A stretch of DNA of 64,000 nucleotides from an uncultured Barnesiella sp. (GTDB lineage Bacteria; Bacteroidota; Bacteroidia; Bacteroidales; Barnesiellaceae): positions 1-64,000 of the forward strand of contig CALUFO010000006.1 in NCBI GenBank assembly GCA_944320015.1, in the 5' to 3' direction. Shown piece after piece: positions 11,501 to 20,616 of this stretch. Under the pieces are notes generated by a model. That model did no database searches and had not been told where the DNA came from. It was given only the letters and a program-made list of their open reading frames with translations. Numbering within the stretch: the first letter of the stretch is position 1; every line of letters starts with the position of its first letter. Both the position numbers and the translations under genes were made by a program.

Positions 11501-12815
11501 TATTATCGATCCCCACACGAGGATGGTATTGATGTCGGCCAATATTCCTTATGGTTCGAAACTCTTCTTCAATAACGGCGATACCGTGAAGAAAGGCGAC
11601 ATGATTTGCGAGTGGGACCCCTTCAACGCCGTAATCGTTTCGGAAGTTGGCGGTAAAGTCAAATTCGAAGCCGTCGAAGAGGGTGTTACCTATCGTGTGG
11701 AATCGGACGAGCAATCGGGCTTGAAAGAGAAGATTATCATCGAGTCGAAAGACCGTACCCGGGTACCGTCGGCACAAATTCTCGACGAGGCCGGTCAGGT
11801 AATCAAGACATATGCTTTGCCTGTGGGCGCTCACTTGATGATCGAGGATGGCGATACGATTAAGACCGGTGAGGTATTTGTGAAGATTCCTCGTGCCGTA
11901 GGTAAAGCCGGTGATATTACCGGTGGTCTGCCTCGTGTGACCGAGTTGTTCGAGGCTCGTAACCCGTCGAACCCTGCTGTTGTATCGGAAATCGACGGTG
12001 AGGTTATCTTCGGCAAGGTGAAACGTGGTAATCGTGAAATTTCGGTGGTTTCCAAGACTGGCGAAACGAAAAAATATTTGGTGCCTCTCTCGAAACAGAT
12101 ATTGGTACAGGAGAACGATTACGTTCGTGCCGGTACGCCGCTTTCCGACGGTGCCGTTACGCCTTCCGACATTTTGGCGATCAAAGGCCCCACGGCTGTA
12201 CAGGAATATATCGTGAACGAGGTTCAAGATGTGTACCGCATGCAGGGTGTGAAGATCAACGACAAACACTTCGAGGTTATCGTTCGTCAAATGATGCGTA
12301 AAGTTCAGATTCTCGATCCGGGAGATACTCGTTTCTTGGAACAACAAGTTGTGGACAAACGCGACTTTATGGACGAGAACGATCGCATCTGGGGCAAGAA
12401 GGTCGTTACCGATCCGGGCGATTCGCAAACACTTAAAGCCGGACAGATTGTTACGGCTCGCAAATTGCGCGACGAGAACTCGGCTTTGAAACGGAAAGAT
12501 TTGAAGTTGATACAGGTGCGCGATGCAATCCCCGCAACTTCCGAGCAGATTCTGCAAGGTATTACCCGTGCGGCATTGCAGACTTCGAGCTTCATGTCGG
12601 CTGCTTCGTTCCAAGAAACGACCAAAGTCCTCAACGAGGCTGCTATCAATGGCAAAGTCGATACGCTGGAAGGTATGAAAGAGAACGTTATTTGCGGTCA
12701 CTTGATACCTGCCGGAACGGGACAACGCGAGTTTGACAAACTTATTGTCGGCTCCAAAGAGGAGTTTGACCGGGTATTTGCCAATCGCAAGAATGTGACC
12801 GATTACTCCAATTGA
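8541..12815 (+). CDS. rpoC: DNA-directed RNA polymerase subunit beta-prime
   Basis: RpoC carries the RNA polymerase active site. The 1424-residue protein has the N-terminal zinc-binding domain ([10 protein letters not shown]...CDRCG, about residues 66-88) and the catalytic [15 protein letters not shown] block (about residues 467-481) whose three Asp bind Mg. The bridge-helix/trigger-loop region includes [18 protein letters not shown], and four cysteines near residues 890-905 form the second zinc site. It ends just before a strong terminator, so rpsL-rpsG-fusA do not directly follow. Confidence 0.99.
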   Translation: MAFRKDNKIKSNFSKISIGLASPEEILENSSGEVLKPETINYRTYKPERDGLFCERIFGPVKDYECHCGKYKRIRYKGIVCDRCGVEVTEKKVRRERMGHIQLVVPVAHIWYFRSLPNKIGYLLGLPSKKLDAVIYYERYIVIQPGPQTDLATYDLLSEEEYLNIMDSLPRENQMLEDTDPNKFIAKMGAEAIYDLLARLDLDELSYELRHRANTDGSQQRKTEALKRLQVVESFRASKGRNRPEWMILKVIPVIPPELRPLVPLDGGRFATSDLNDLYRRVIIRNNRLKRLMEIKAPEVILRNEKRMLQEAVDSLLDNSRKSSAVKTEANRPLKSLSDSLKGKQGRFRQNLLGKRVDYSARSVIVVGPELKMHECGLPKNMAAELYKPFIIRKLIERGIVKTVKSAKKIVDRKEPVVWDILEHVMKGHPVLLNRAPTLHRLGIQAFQPKMIEGKAIQLHPLACTAFNADFDGDQMAVHLPLGNEAILEAQLLMLGAHNILNPANGAPITVPSQDMVLGLYYITKLRPGSLGEGLKFYGPEEAEIAYNEGKVSLHAPVSVVVKDIDKDGNVIEHMVENTSVGRVLVNQYVPQEIGYVNEILSKKSLRDIIGKVIKVCGVTRSAQFLDDIKNLGYYMAFKGGLSFNLGDVLVPPEKETLVAEGNAEVEQIMNNYNMGFITYNERYNQIIDTWTHVNSRLSDILMKQLSADNQGFNSVFMMLDSGARGSKDQIRQLSGMRGLMAKPQKSGAEGGQIIENPILANFKEGLSVLEYFISTHGARKGLADTALKTADAGYLTRRLVDVAHDVIIHEEDCGTLRGLVCTEIKNNEEVVASLGERILGRVSVHDVVNPLTNEILVHAGEEITESIAKKIEESPIEQVEIRSVLTCESKKGVCAKCYGRNLANNRMVQKGEAVGVIAAQSIGEPGTQLTLRTFHVGGIASNIAAVSSVTSRYEGILEIDELRTVDSVSDSGTKVQIVVGRLAEMRIIDPHTRMVLMSANIPYGSKLFFNNGDTVKKGDMICEWDPFNAVIVSEVGGKVKFEAVEEGVTYRVESDEQSGLKEKIIIESKDRTRVPSAQILDEAGQVIKTYALPVGAHLMIEDGDTIKTGEVFVKIPRAVGKAGDITGGLPRVTELFEARNPSNPAVVSEIDGEVIFGKVKRGNREISVVSKTGETKKYLVPLSKQILVQENDYVRAGTPLSDGAVTPSDILAIKGPTAVQEYIVNEVQDVYRMQGVKINDKHFEVIVRQMMRKVQILDPGDTRFLEQQVVDKRDFMDENDRIWGKKVVTDPGDSQTLKAGQIVTARKLRDENSALKRKDLKLIQVRDAIPATSEQILQGITRAALQTSSFMSAASFQETTKVLNEAAINGKVDTLEGMKENVICGHLIPAGTGQREFDKLIVGSKEEFDRVFANRKNVTDYSN

Positions 12816-12841
12816 TAGAGTAGTGAGTTCTATATGACAAG

Positions 12842-12874
12842 GGAGCGACCCACCGCAGGGCCGCTCCTTTTTTT
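12842..12874 (+). terminator. Intrinsic terminator after rpoC
   Basis: GGAGCG...CGCTCC, strengthened by inner ACCC/GGGC pairing, is followed by eight T residues. It closes the secE-to-rpoC transcription unit. Confidence 0.92.
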
Positions 12875-13003
12875 ATGGGGTATCACTCGGTGACGACTCG
12901 GGAGCGGGCGGGATCCTATCTGCTTGGTTGATTAGTCGGAATTGTTGTTCGGATTCGAATACCTCTTTTGACGGAGGGGCAAAAAGGTTTACCTTTGGTG
13001 CCT

Positions 13004-13837
13004 ATGAAAGCAAGTTTGAAGAACGTGTTGAATAATGTGTGTCGGATAGCCGCCGGCCTCGTGTCGCTGGTGACGATTGTTTCGTGCGACCTTTTGGAAA
13101 GCAGTCCCTATGATGCGCAAGTGACAGGTGAGACCGATATTAATGCCCGGCATGTTGCCCGTATCGAGCAAGTTTTGGCGGGGAAGACGAGTTTCAAGTT
13201 TGCTTTTATTAGCGACACTCAGCGCTGGTACGACGAGACCGAGGCTTTTGTCAGGCATCTCAATGGCCGTGACGATATTGATTTTGTGTTGCATGGAGGC
13301 GATGTCTCGGATTTTGGGGTTACCGAAGAGTTCTTGTGGCAGCGCGACATTCTCGGCGGGTTGAGAGTGCCTTATGTGGTGTTGCTGGGAAACCACGATG
13401 TGTTGGGTAACGGTATCCATGTCTATCGCCGGGTGTTCGGGAGGGAGAATTTCTCATTTCTGGCTGGTGATGTGAAATTCATTTGTTTGAACACCAATGC
13501 TTTGGAATTTGACTACTCCGACCCGATTCCCGATTTTAATTTTATGAAGTCGCAACTTCAAGACGAGAATCCGGCATACCGCCGCACGATTTATGCCATG
13601 CATGTGGCGCCAGGTGGCGAGCAGTTCAACAACAATGTGGCCGAGCTTTTTCATTACTATGTGAGTTCGTCGCGGGGCATTCTGTGCGGCCTCTACGGGC
13701 ACGGGCATACCTTTGTGGCCGAGGATAAGTTTGGCGACGGTATTTTCTATTACGAGACGCCTTGTATCGCCAAGCGCACCTATTTGATATTTACGGTAGA
13801 CGAGGATGGATATACCTATGAAAAGGCCTGTTTCTAA
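13004..13837 (+). CDS. Metallophosphoesterase lipoprotein
   Basis: Predicted calcineurin-like phosphoesterase exported as a lipoprotein; substrate unknown. The 277-residue protein begins with a lipobox signal peptide (VTIVSC, lipidated Cys28), which is why ATG 13004 is preferred to an upstream TTG. Metal-site motifs follow in order: FISDTQ (Asp, with Gln where many family members have His), GGDVSD, GNHD, a His in AMHVAPGG, and GHGHTF. The gene overlaps the next by 20 bp, suggesting translational coupling with an outer-membrane partner. Confidence 0.85.
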   Translation: MKASLKNVLNNVCRIAAGLVSLVTIVSCDLLESSPYDAQVTGETDINARHVARIEQVLAGKTSFKFAFISDTQRWYDETEAFVRHLNGRDDIDFVLHGGDVSDFGVTEEFLWQRDILGGLRVPYVVLLGNHDVLGNGIHVYRRVFGRENFSFLAGDVKFICLNTNALEFDYSDPIPDFNFMKSQLQDENPAYRRTIYAMHVAPGGEQFNNNVAELFHYYVSSSRGILCGLYGHGHTFVAEDKFGDGIFYYETPCIAKRTYLIFTVDEDGYTYEKACF

Positions 13838-14471
13838 ATGTTTGGCTGTGCTGCTGGTCTTCCTGTGCACATTGGCTTCGGGATATAGTGCGGAACCCGC
13901 CGAATATCCTGCATACGATTATCGGGTAGAGCGATACCGGTCGAGGTGGAATTGTCTTGTGCCTCGGTATATCAAGTTGCAGACTGGCGGATTGATGGGC
14001 GCTGTTTCGGTGGGCTCCGGTTGGAATTATGGCCATGACCATTGGGAAACCGATTTGATATTGGGATTGATTCCAAAGTATAGCGACGACCATGCGCGCC
14101 TCTCGTTTACACTCAAACAAAATTATTATCCTTGGAAGGTACAGCTGGGGCAGTCGCCTTTTTCATTCGAGCCTTTGTCGTGCAGTTTTTTTGTCAATAT
14201 GATTATGGACCGTGATTATTGGGTGAGCCAGTTCGACAAATATCCCAACGGCTATTATTGGTTTTCGACCCGCCTTCGGGTGAATATAGGGTTGGGGCAA
14301 CGTTGGACCCTGCGCATACCTGAGACTCGACGCAAGTTTCATCGTTCGATAGCGTTTTATTACGAATTTAGCACCTGCGACATGTATGTGACCAGCGCCG
14401 TGACCAATCGCTATATCTCTTTTTGGGATATTTTGAGGCTCTCGTTGGGCGTCAAATTCCAAATTTTGTGA
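13818..14471 (+). CDS. Predicted outer-membrane beta-barrel protein, unknown function
   Basis: I do not recognise the family. The 217-residue product has a Sec signal peptide (MKRPVSKCLAVLLVFLCTLA, cut near SGYSA). The mature part is rich in alternating aromatic and polar residues typical of short beta-strands (for example YYWFSTRLRVNIGLGQRWTLRI and SIAFYYEFSTCDMYV), with no internal hydrophobic helix. It could be an 8-stranded barrel. The start overlaps the end of the phosphoesterase gene, so the two are likely made together at the cell envelope. It converges on the ABC ATPase gene with only 11 bp between stops. Confidence 0.6.
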   Translation: MKRPVSKCLAVLLVFLCTLASGYSAEPAEYPAYDYRVERYRSRWNCLVPRYIKLQTGGLMGAVSVGSGWNYGHDHWETDLILGLIPKYSDDHARLSFTLKQNYYPWKVQLGQSPFSFEPLSCSFFVNMIMDRDYWVSQFDKYPNGYYWFSTRLRVNIGLGQRWTLRIPETRRKFHRSIAFYYEFSTCDMYVTSAVTNRYISFWDILRLSLGVKFQIL

Positions 14472-14482
14472 AGCGGCAAGAG

Positions 14483-15148
14483 TTATCGGTCGCCCAAGGT
14501 GTGGTCGATATAAAGGTTGCGGTTCGACAGCGTGATGAAAGAGTCTATCTCGTGCGAGACCATCATGATGGTGGTGCCCCGGCTCGAAAGGTCTCTGAGG
14601 ATTTCGACCATGCGTGATTCGAATTGTCGATCGATATACGACACCGGCTCGTCCAGAATCAGCATCTCGGGCTGCGAGATGAGAGCCCGGCCGAATAAGG
14701 CGCGTTGTAGTTGTCCACCCGATAATACCCCGATGGGTTTGTGGCGTAGAGCGGCTATCCCCATCAGGTCGAGCATCGCGTCGATTTGGGTTTTGTCGGA
14801 CCCTTTCTCTCTCTTTTTCCCTCGGTTTTCCCCGATGAGCCCCGAGGCGACCACCTCTTCTACGGTGATAGGGAACCGGCTGTCGATGCTGTTTTTTTGG
14901 GGGAGGTAGCTGATGTCGAGCGACGATGAGGGGAAGCCGTCTTCAAAAAAGAGCACTTGTCCCCGGGTTGGCTTTTGCAAGCCGAGTATGGTGCGCAGCA
15001 ACGATGTCTTCCCTCCGCCGTTGGGCCCGGTGACCAGAAGGAAATCGCCTTGATAAATATCCAGATTTATGTCTTCGAGGACATTTTTGTCGGCGAATGT
15101 GAGCCATAGATTCTCTACGGCGATTATTTTATTGTCCGGCGATCGCAT
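14483..15148 (-). CDS. Metal ABC transporter ATP-binding protein (ZnuC-like)
   Basis: The ATPase subunit of a zinc/manganese-type ABC importer. The 221-residue protein has Walker A GPNGGGKTS, the ABC signature LSGGQLQRALFGRAL, Walker B MLILDEP and the H-loop MVSHE. The start at MRSPDNK is chosen because longer versions run further into the upstream gene; it overlaps znuA by 20 bp. The ZnuC assignment comes from the adjacent histidine-rich binding protein. No permease gene follows: the next gene downstream is on the opposite strand. Confidence 0.88.
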   Translation of the reverse strand: MRSPDNKIIAVENLWLTFADKNVLEDINLDIYQGDFLLVTGPNGGGKTSLLRTILGLQKPTRGQVLFFEDGFPSSSLDISYLPQKNSIDSRFPITVEEVVASGLIGENRGKKREKGSDKTQIDAMLDLMGIAALRHKPIGVLSGGQLQRALFGRALISQPEMLILDEPVSYIDRQFESRMVEILRDLSSRGTTIMMVSHEIDSFITLSNRNLYIDHTLGDR

Positions 15149-16007
15149 CGGTAATGTGTAAAAGTTCTTCACTCCAATGATAACTGAGCGGATTGATAGG
15201 AACTACTTTCGCTCCTATTTCTGAGGCAAACGATTCGGCCTGTTTAGCATCGAATTCTTGTTGGATAAAGATAACCTTCACTCGATTTTTGCGGGCTATG
15301 TCGATAGCCTTTTTCAAATAGAACGCCGAAGGCTCTTTTCCGTTGTATTCGAGACTTAGCTGGTGCAGGTGATAATCTTTGGCCAAATAGCTGAGAGAGG
15401 GGTGATAGATGGCAAACATGGACCCCCTCACAGGAGCGAGCCGCCGAGTCATGATAGAGTCTACATGGTTTATTTCGAGCAACAGGTTCTTGTAATTTTG
15501 TAGGTATTCTTTCTCTCCGTCGGGGTCGATTTCTACGAATGCGTGATACATGTTTCGGGCGATGATCCGTGCGTTTTTGGGCGAACTCCAAGAGTGCGGG
15601 TCGGCGTCGAAATGGTGGTGGTGAGCCTTCTCTTCGTTATGCTCGTGGGTTCCTGAGAGTATGTCGATACCTTCCGAGTTGTCGAATATCTTCATATTCG
15701 GGTTGTTCTGAGCCAGTTTGTCCATCCAAGCCAGTTCAAACCCGATATGCCCGATTTTGAAGTAGGCGATGCTTTTCCCTAAATGAACGAGATGAGAGGG
15801 CGAGGGGTCATACGCTTCGGGATTGCTGCCGGGAGGGACAATGCAATTGATTTCGAATCGGTCTCCGGCAATTCTCTCGGCAAAGTATTTTTGTGGCTGT
15901 ATCGTTACGGTAACGATTTTCTGCTTCTGTTCACCGGTAGAACACGCTACCGCAAAGAGAGTAAGCAGTATGTATGTACAATATTTCAACAAAAAATGTT
16001 TTTTCAT
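15129..16007 (-). CDS. Zinc-type ABC transporter substrate-binding lipoprotein (ZnuA-like)
   Basis: A cluster A-I metal-binding lipoprotein that captures zinc (or Mn) for import. The start at MKKHFLLKY gives a lipobox signal (FAVACS, Cys22); an upstream in-frame ATG lacks it. The mature 292-residue protein has the family's QPQKYFAERI opening, metal-ligand His in SPSHLVHLG, a histidine-rich flexible loop (about residues 121-138, HEHNEEKAHHHH), PHSW, and YHPSLSYLAKDY. The His-rich loop favours zinc. It is upstream of and overlaps the ATPase gene. Confidence 0.9.
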   Translation of the reverse strand: MKKHFLLKYCTYILLTLFAVACSTGEQKQKIVTVTIQPQKYFAERIAGDRFEINCIVPPGSNPEAYDPSPSHLVHLGKSIAYFKIGHIGFELAWMDKLAQNNPNMKIFDNSEGIDILSGTHEHNEEKAHHHHFDADPHSWSSPKNARIIARNMYHAFVEIDPDGEKEYLQNYKNLLLEINHVDSIMTRRLAPVRGSMFAIYHPSLSYLAKDYHLHQLSLEYNGKEPSAFYLKKAIDIARKNRVKVIFIQQEFDAKQAESFASEIGAKVVPINPLSYHWSEELLHITDAIAGQ

Positions 16008-16041
16008 AATCAAACGTTTTGCCTCACGGCACATTTTTGCA

Positions 16042-16049
16042 CAAAAATA
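16042..16049 (-). promoter_or_regulatory. Possible -7 element for the zinc ABC operon
   Basis: The minus strand reads TATTTTTG, which fits TAnnTTTG, 35 bp upstream of the znuA-like start. A second match (TAAATTTG) lies at 16083-16090. No convincing -33 TTTG is present at either, so the promoter may need an activator or one call may be spurious. Confidence 0.35.
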
Positions 16050-16166
16050 ATATAATATTGTTAATAAGCCTTCTTTTTGTCGCAAATTTATATGTTAAAT
16101 ATCGGTTTTAACATTTCGGCTATCGAAATCGCATCGTGGCGTGTGGTCTCTTCGATGAAAGTGAAT

Positions 16167-16700
16167 TTATTTCACCCCATAGACCTGCCGGTGTATTTGA
16201 GCGACGACGCTTTCGAACGCTTGCGACAAATCGATTTCGCCGTATGTCATGAGGTAAAGCTCGAGGGGCTTTTTATCGGGGGCATAGGGCGGTTGGATAT
16301 AGGGGCGGGTGCATAGCGTGAATCCCACTCGCTCGTAGAACCCGATGCGCCGTTGACTGATGGAATCCAATGGCATTTCGACTTCCAGAACAATAGGTTT
16401 GTGCATTTGTCGGGAGAACTCGGTTATGGCGGTAGCCCCATATCCGGCGCCCCGGCAACGGCTGTCCACGGCAAAATGTTCGATGTAGGCAAAATCGTTC
16501 CATTCCCAATAAGATATAAATCCTATGGGAGTATCGTCGTTCGAAATGAGGAGAATAGAAAATGCGTTCTCTTCTTCGAGGAGCCGCACGACATCGGCAA
16601 ACACCCTTCGCTCATCGGGGGGGAATGCCTCTGTGTAAATGCGTTCGATGAAACTTAATGCGGTTTTGTCATGGGGGTTGAATGTCGAAATTTGTATCAT
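16167..16700 (-). CDS. GNAT family N-acetyltransferase
   Basis: Predicted acetyl-CoA-dependent N-acetyltransferase with unknown acceptor. The 177-residue protein has the GNAT core: FAVDSRCRGAGYGATAI supplies the acetyl-CoA pyrophosphate-binding loop (Q/RxxGxG/A type), preceded by a beta-strand (GFISYWEWNDFAYIEHFAV) and followed by SQRRIGFYERVGF, the usual C-terminal motif. It is a single gene on the minus strand, separated by 159 bp from the zinc ABC genes. Confidence 0.85.
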   Translation of the reverse strand: MIQISTFNPHDKTALSFIERIYTEAFPPDERRVFADVVRLLEEENAFSILLISNDDTPIGFISYWEWNDFAYIEHFAVDSRCRGAGYGATAITEFSRQMHKPIVLEVEMPLDSISQRRIGFYERVGFTLCTRPYIQPPYAPDKKPLELYLMTYGEIDLSQAFESVVAQIHRQVYGVK

Positions 16701-17043
16701 AGTAGGTCTGTTATAAATTGATACAAAGATACAAATTTCTGGTACAATAGAAAATTATTAGGGGATTCATCGCTTGAACTATTATTTATTCTTTCTCATT
16801 CTTTTATCTGCGTCAAGATATTGAGTTTTTGCGATTAGCGGCCGTGGCTCAATGCGTAGGAATAGGGCTTGCGAAAGGGATATTGCTTACGAATTGAAAC
16901 TTGCGACTCTTTGCTTTGGCGCAATAAATGGTCAATAAGGCATATATTCATATAAAATTAATGGGATAGTTGAGGGAATAATGTAAATTTATTACTATCT
17001 TTGTAAACTAAATAATAAAAACGTTATAGAAAATTCGAAAAAC
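16701..17043. promoter_or_regulatory. Divergent intergenic region, two candidate -7 boxes
   Basis: 343 bp between the acetyltransferase (minus) and the Lrp regulator (plus), with no ORF I can support. The minus strand has TATCTTTG at 16724-16731, 24 bp before the acetyltransferase start. The plus strand has TATCTTTG at 16996-17003, about 41 bp before the regulator start, with TTG at 16970-16972 (23-bp spacing, slightly long). The rest is AT-rich and featureless. Confidence 0.5.
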
Positions 17044-17520
17044 ATGGGACATCATCAATTGGACGAGTTGGATTATAAGATACTGAAACTTATCGCATCG
17101 AATGCCCGTATTCCTTTTTTGGAAGTGGCGCGAGAGTGTAATGTGTCGGGAGCGGCCATCCACCAACGGGTACAGAAATTGGTCAATTTGGGAATATTGA
17201 AAGGTTCGGAGTATATTATAGACTCCAATAAGATAGGATTCGAGACCTGTGCCTATATGGGATTTTATTTGAAAAATCCGGGCGATTTTGCTCATGTGGT
17301 AGAGGAATTGAAAAAAATACCCGAGGTGGTGGAATGCCATTTTACGACGGGGCAATACGATATGTTTATCAAACTGTTTGCCCGCAATAACCAGCATTTG
17401 CTCGAAATTATTCACACCAAATTGCAGCCTATCGGGTTGTCGCGCACCGAGACGCTGATCTCTTTCCGGGAGATTTTCCGTCGTCAATTGCCGATAGAAG
17501 AGGTAGAGGATTTGGATTAA
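17044..17520 (+). CDS. Lrp/AsnC family transcriptional regulator
   Basis: A feast/famine regulator that senses amino acids or their derivatives. The 158-residue protein has an N-terminal winged HTH (LDELDYKILKLIASNARIPFLEVARECNVSGAAIHQRVQKL, about residues 6-48) followed by the RAM/Lrp effector-binding domain (FETCAYMGFYL...VVECHFTTGQYDMFIKLFARN). Its size matches the family. The target genes are not evident from the neighbourhood; the convergent-free spacing and own terminator suggest a monocistronic unit. Confidence 0.93.
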   Translation: MGHHQLDELDYKILKLIASNARIPFLEVARECNVSGAAIHQRVQKLVNLGILKGSEYIIDSNKIGFETCAYMGFYLKNPGDFAHVVEELKKIPEVVECHFTTGQYDMFIKLFARNNQHLLEIIHTKLQPIGLSRTETLISFREIFRRQLPIEEVEDLD

Positions 17521-17548
17521 GGGAAACCGAATAGAAGATAAAAGGTCG

Positions 17549-17589
17549 CCCGGCTTTGTCCCTTTTCCGGGGGATAAAGCCGGGTTTTA
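17549..17589 (+). terminator. Intrinsic terminator after the Lrp-type gene
   Basis: CCCGGCTTTgTCCC pairs with GGGGGATAAAGCCGGG (one bulge) and TTTTAATTT follows. It separates the regulator from the inositol-monophosphatase homologue. Confidence 0.88.
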
Positions 17590-17601
17590 ATTTCAATAGG
17601 T

Positions 17602-18396
17602 ATGGACAATATGGAACAGTTGCTTGCTTTTGCGCGGGCATGCGCAAAGGAAGCAGGAAAGATACAGCTCTCGTATTTTCGGGGGAGTCATTTGAATATC
17701 GAGACAAAATTCAACCAGCACGATGTCGTTACCGTAGCCGACAAAGAGAGCGAGCGGTATATTATCGGCGAGATTTCGCGAGCCTATCCCCACCATTCGA
17801 TTTTGGGCGAGGAGAGCGGCATGCACCCGGGCGATGCCGAATACTGTTGGGTGATTGACCCGTTGGACGGAACGACCAATTACAGTCAAGGGTTGCCTAT
17901 CTTTACTGTCTCTATCGGGTTGCAATACAAGGGCGACACGATTTTGGGAGTGGTGTATGCGCCCTATCTGAACGAATTGTACGAGGCTTGTAAGGGGCGA
18001 GGCGCTGTGTTGAACGGCCGCCCCATTCGGGTGTCGGGCAAGAGCGATACCCAGCAGTCGGTGGTGGTCACGGGATTCCCTATCGATAAGGACCGCAATC
18101 CCGACAACAATCTCGATAACTTGGCGCGCATTTTGCCCGTGGTGCGAGGTGTGCGGCGTTTTGGCTCGGCGGCATACGATTTGTGCGGCGTGGCTGCCGG
18201 ATTTTTTGACGGCTATTGGGAATTTAATTTGAACCTGTGGGACGTGTGCGCCGGTATGCTCATCGTCGCCGAAGCCGGCGGGGTAGTGCGTTCGTTCCGG
18301 AGTGACCGCAAAATCGCTATCGTGGCAGGTAACGCGACTATTGTCGAGGCGTTGGCATCTCGGCTCTCCGACAAGCCGGGAAAAGTCGTTTTGTGA
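17602..18396 (+). CDS. Inositol monophosphatase family protein
   Basis: A Mg-dependent, Li-sensitive phosphatase family that includes SuhB and CysQ. The 264-residue protein has metal ligands in GEESG (about residues 71-75), WVIDPLDGTTNY (about 87-98) and the C-terminal NLWDVCAGMLIVAEAGG. These place it in the IMPase fold. Substrate choice (inositol-1-phosphate, PAP or other) cannot be read from sequence. A second ATG at 17611 (MEQLLAF) is an equally plausible start. Confidence 0.9.
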   Translation: MDNMEQLLAFARACAKEAGKIQLSYFRGSHLNIETKFNQHDVVTVADKESERYIIGEISRAYPHHSILGEESGMHPGDAEYCWVIDPLDGTTNYSQGLPIFTVSIGLQYKGDTILGVVYAPYLNELYEACKGRGAVLNGRPIRVSGKSDTQQSVVVTGFPIDKDRNPDNNLDNLARILPVVRGVRRFGSAAYDLCGVAAGFFDGYWEFNLNLWDVCAGMLIVAEAGGVVRSFRSDRKIAIVAGNATIVEALASRLSDKPGKVVL

Positions 18397-18447
18397 TTGC
18401 CGGCAAGGTTTTTCTTGGGAGAGGGAACTATCTTGCCGCTATTTTTG

Positions 18448-18455
18448 TACCTTTG
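18448..18455 (+). promoter_or_regulatory. Possible -7 element upstream of trpS
   Basis: TACCTTTG matches TAnnTTTG about 118 bp upstream of trpS, leaving a leader of about 110 nt. No clear -33 element accompanies it, so this is weak. Confidence 0.3.
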
Positions 18456-18572
18456 TCGGGAATGTGGCGCGGCAGGGGCGCTGTCGGCTATTCTTCGAGC
18501 CTGCCGTATTGCATGGCGGTTTATGAGAAACGACATAAAATGAAACAGATAGGATAAAATTTTATACAATAT

Positions 18573-19631
18573 ATGAAAGAAGTGGTTGTTAGTGGAATCC
18601 GTTCCACAGGGAATTTACATTTGGGAAATTATTACGGCGCGTTGCGCAATTTTGTCAAGATGCAGGAAGAGGCGAAGTATGACAGTTATTTTTTTATTGC
18701 CGACCTGCATGCGCTCACGACTCACCCCGATCCGAAAACGTTGCACGAAAATGTCCGTAATATCCTTTGTGAATATTTGGCCGCCGGTCTCGACCCCGAG
18801 AAATCGACTTTGTTTGTGCAAAGCGATATTCCCGAAATCTCGGAGATGTACCTGTTGATGAATATGCATGTGGGCATAGGCGAATTGATGCGCACGGCTT
18901 CGTTTAAGGATAAAGCGCGTAAACAGTTGGGCATAAAGACCGATAACGAAGGCGACATAGAACACGAGATTATCGGCAACAATTCCAATAAACGGGTAAA
19001 TGCCGGATTGCTCACATATCCCACGCTCATGGCCGTGGATATTCTCATTCAACATGCTCATTATGTGCCGGTTGGAAAGGATCAAGAGCAACATTTGGAA
19101 TTGACCCGGCGGTTTGCCCGTCGATTCAATTCGACTTATGGCGTCGAATATTTTGCCGAGCCGCAGAATTTCAATTTCGGCAGTGACCCGATAAAAGTAC
19201 CCGGGCTCGACGGTTCAGGGAAAATGGGTAAGTCGGAAGGAAACTGCGTCTATCTCATAGATGACGAAAAGACTTTGCGCAAAAAAATCATGCGGGCCGT
19301 GACCGACGAAGGTCCCCAAGTGCCCAATTCGCCCAAGGCAGAGCCGGTGGAAAACTTGTTTACGCTGCTTAAAATCGTCTCTTCGCCCGACACGGTAGCC
19401 TACTTCGAAGAGAAATACAATACTTGCGAGATTCGTTACGGTGATTTGAAAAAGCAGTTGGCCGAGGATATACTCAAAGTGACGTTGCCCATTCGGGAAC
19501 GTTTCATGGAGATACAGAGCGACGAGGCCTATTTGGCCCGCGTTGTGAAAATGGGCGCCGAGAAGGCTCGGGCAAATGCCGCGAAGACTCTGCGTGAAGT
19601 GCGTGAAATCATGGGATTCAAACCGTTCTAA
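18573..19631 (+). CDS. trpS: Tryptophan--tRNA ligase
   Basis: A class I aminoacyl-tRNA synthetase that charges tRNA-Trp. The 352-residue protein has the HIGH-type signature NLHLGNYYGA (about residues 14-23) after GIRSTG and the KMSKS-type loop KMGKS (residues 217-221). The second-position Gly variation occurs in this family. The C-terminal helical domain ends in REIMGFKPF. It lies 11 bp before the cation efflux gene, so the two may share a transcript. Confidence 0.97.
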   Translation: MKEVVVSGIRSTGNLHLGNYYGALRNFVKMQEEAKYDSYFFIADLHALTTHPDPKTLHENVRNILCEYLAAGLDPEKSTLFVQSDIPEISEMYLLMNMHVGIGELMRTASFKDKARKQLGIKTDNEGDIEHEIIGNNSNKRVNAGLLTYPTLMAVDILIQHAHYVPVGKDQEQHLELTRRFARRFNSTYGVEYFAEPQNFNFGSDPIKVPGLDGSGKMGKSEGNCVYLIDDEKTLRKKIMRAVTDEGPQVPNSPKAEPVENLFTLLKIVSSPDTVAYFEEKYNTCEIRYGDLKKQLAEDILKVTLPIRERFMEIQSDEAYLARVVKMGAEKARANAAKTLREVREIMGFKPF

Positions 19632-19642
19632 AAGCAAAAGAA

Positions 19643-20596
19643 ATGGGAGAGTATCATCACCACCATCATGTACACCCGACTCCCGATATGCAAAAACTGA
19701 ACCGGTCGTTTATCATCGGTATCGTATTGAATATTCTTTTTGTATTGGCCGAGGCCGGAGCCGGGTTTTATTACGATTCGTTGGCGTTGCTGTCCGATGC
19801 CGGGCATAACCTGAGCGATGTGGTGAGCCTCGTATTGGCGATGCTTGCCTTGCGGTTGTCACTGGCAAAACCCTCTTTGCAGTACACCTATGGTTATAAG
19901 AAGAGCACTGTGCTGGTGTCGTTGCTCAATGCGGCTATTCTATTTGTGGCCGTTGGCGTGATTCTTTACGAGAGTGTCGAGAAATTGAAGAATCCGGCTC
20001 CGCTCGACGGTGGCGCCATTGCTTGGGTGGCGGCGATAGGTATTGTGGTCAATGCTTTCACGGCTTATCTTTTCTTTGCCGACAAATCGAAAGACTTGAA
20101 TGTCAAGGGTGCCTATTTGCACATGGCGGCCGACACGTTGGTGTCGGTGGGGGTGTTGGCCTCGGGTGTTGTAATCAAATACACGGGGTGGAACGTGATA
20201 GACCCCGTTATCGGACTTGTGGTGGGGCTTGTCATTCTCTATTCCACATGGCATTTGTTACAGGAGAGTTTGCGGTTGGCCCTCGATGGAGTGCCCGAGA
20301 ATATCGATGTGCCGAGGGTAGAGGCGGTTCTCGCGTCGGATCCCGACGTCATAAATGTGCATCATTTGCATATTTGGGCTATCAGTACTACCCAAACGGC
20401 GTTGACGGCTCATGTGGTCGTGTCGGATATTACGCATATGCACGAGGTGAAGCATCGGTTGAAACAAGCGTTGCGTGAGTTGGGTATCGAGCATGCCACT
20501 TTCGAGTTGGAATTGAAAGAGGAGCATTGCGACGGTCATTGCGATTGCTGCGACGAGCATGACGATTGTGACAACGATACACAGCCTTATTTGTAA
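19643..20596 (+). CDS. Cation diffusion facilitator (zinc/cobalt efflux) transporter
   Basis: An inner-membrane antiporter exporting divalent cations. The 317-residue protein has about six transmembrane helices, the paired metal-site motifs SDAGHNLSD (helix 2) and HMAADTLVS (helix 5), and a C-terminal cytosolic domain with HHLHIWAIS. The cytosolic ends are metal-rich: five consecutive His at residues 5-9, and a C-terminus with CDGHCDCCDEHDDCDN. Both tails could sense or hand over zinc. Confidence 0.93.
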   Translation: MGEYHHHHHVHPTPDMQKLNRSFIIGIVLNILFVLAEAGAGFYYDSLALLSDAGHNLSDVVSLVLAMLALRLSLAKPSLQYTYGYKKSTVLVSLLNAAILFVAVGVILYESVEKLKNPAPLDGGAIAWVAAIGIVVNAFTAYLFFADKSKDLNVKGAYLHMAADTLVSVGVLASGVVIKYTGWNVIDPVIGLVVGLVILYSTWHLLQESLRLALDGVPENIDVPRVEAVLASDPDVINVHHLHIWAISTTQTALTAHVVVSDITHMHEVKHRLKQALRELGIEHATFELELKEEHCDGHCDCCDEHDDCDNDTQPYL

Positions 20597-20616
20597 AACG
20601 GGCGATAAAAACAGTG

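Noticed and set aside
10200..12725. Long antisense reading frame (841 codons) opposite rpoC
   Set aside because: Same situation: fully inside rpoC, no domain, no start signal.
12968..13003. Upstream TTG start for the phosphoesterase
   Set aside because: It would add 12 residues ahead of a lipobox signal peptide, which must be at the N-terminus.
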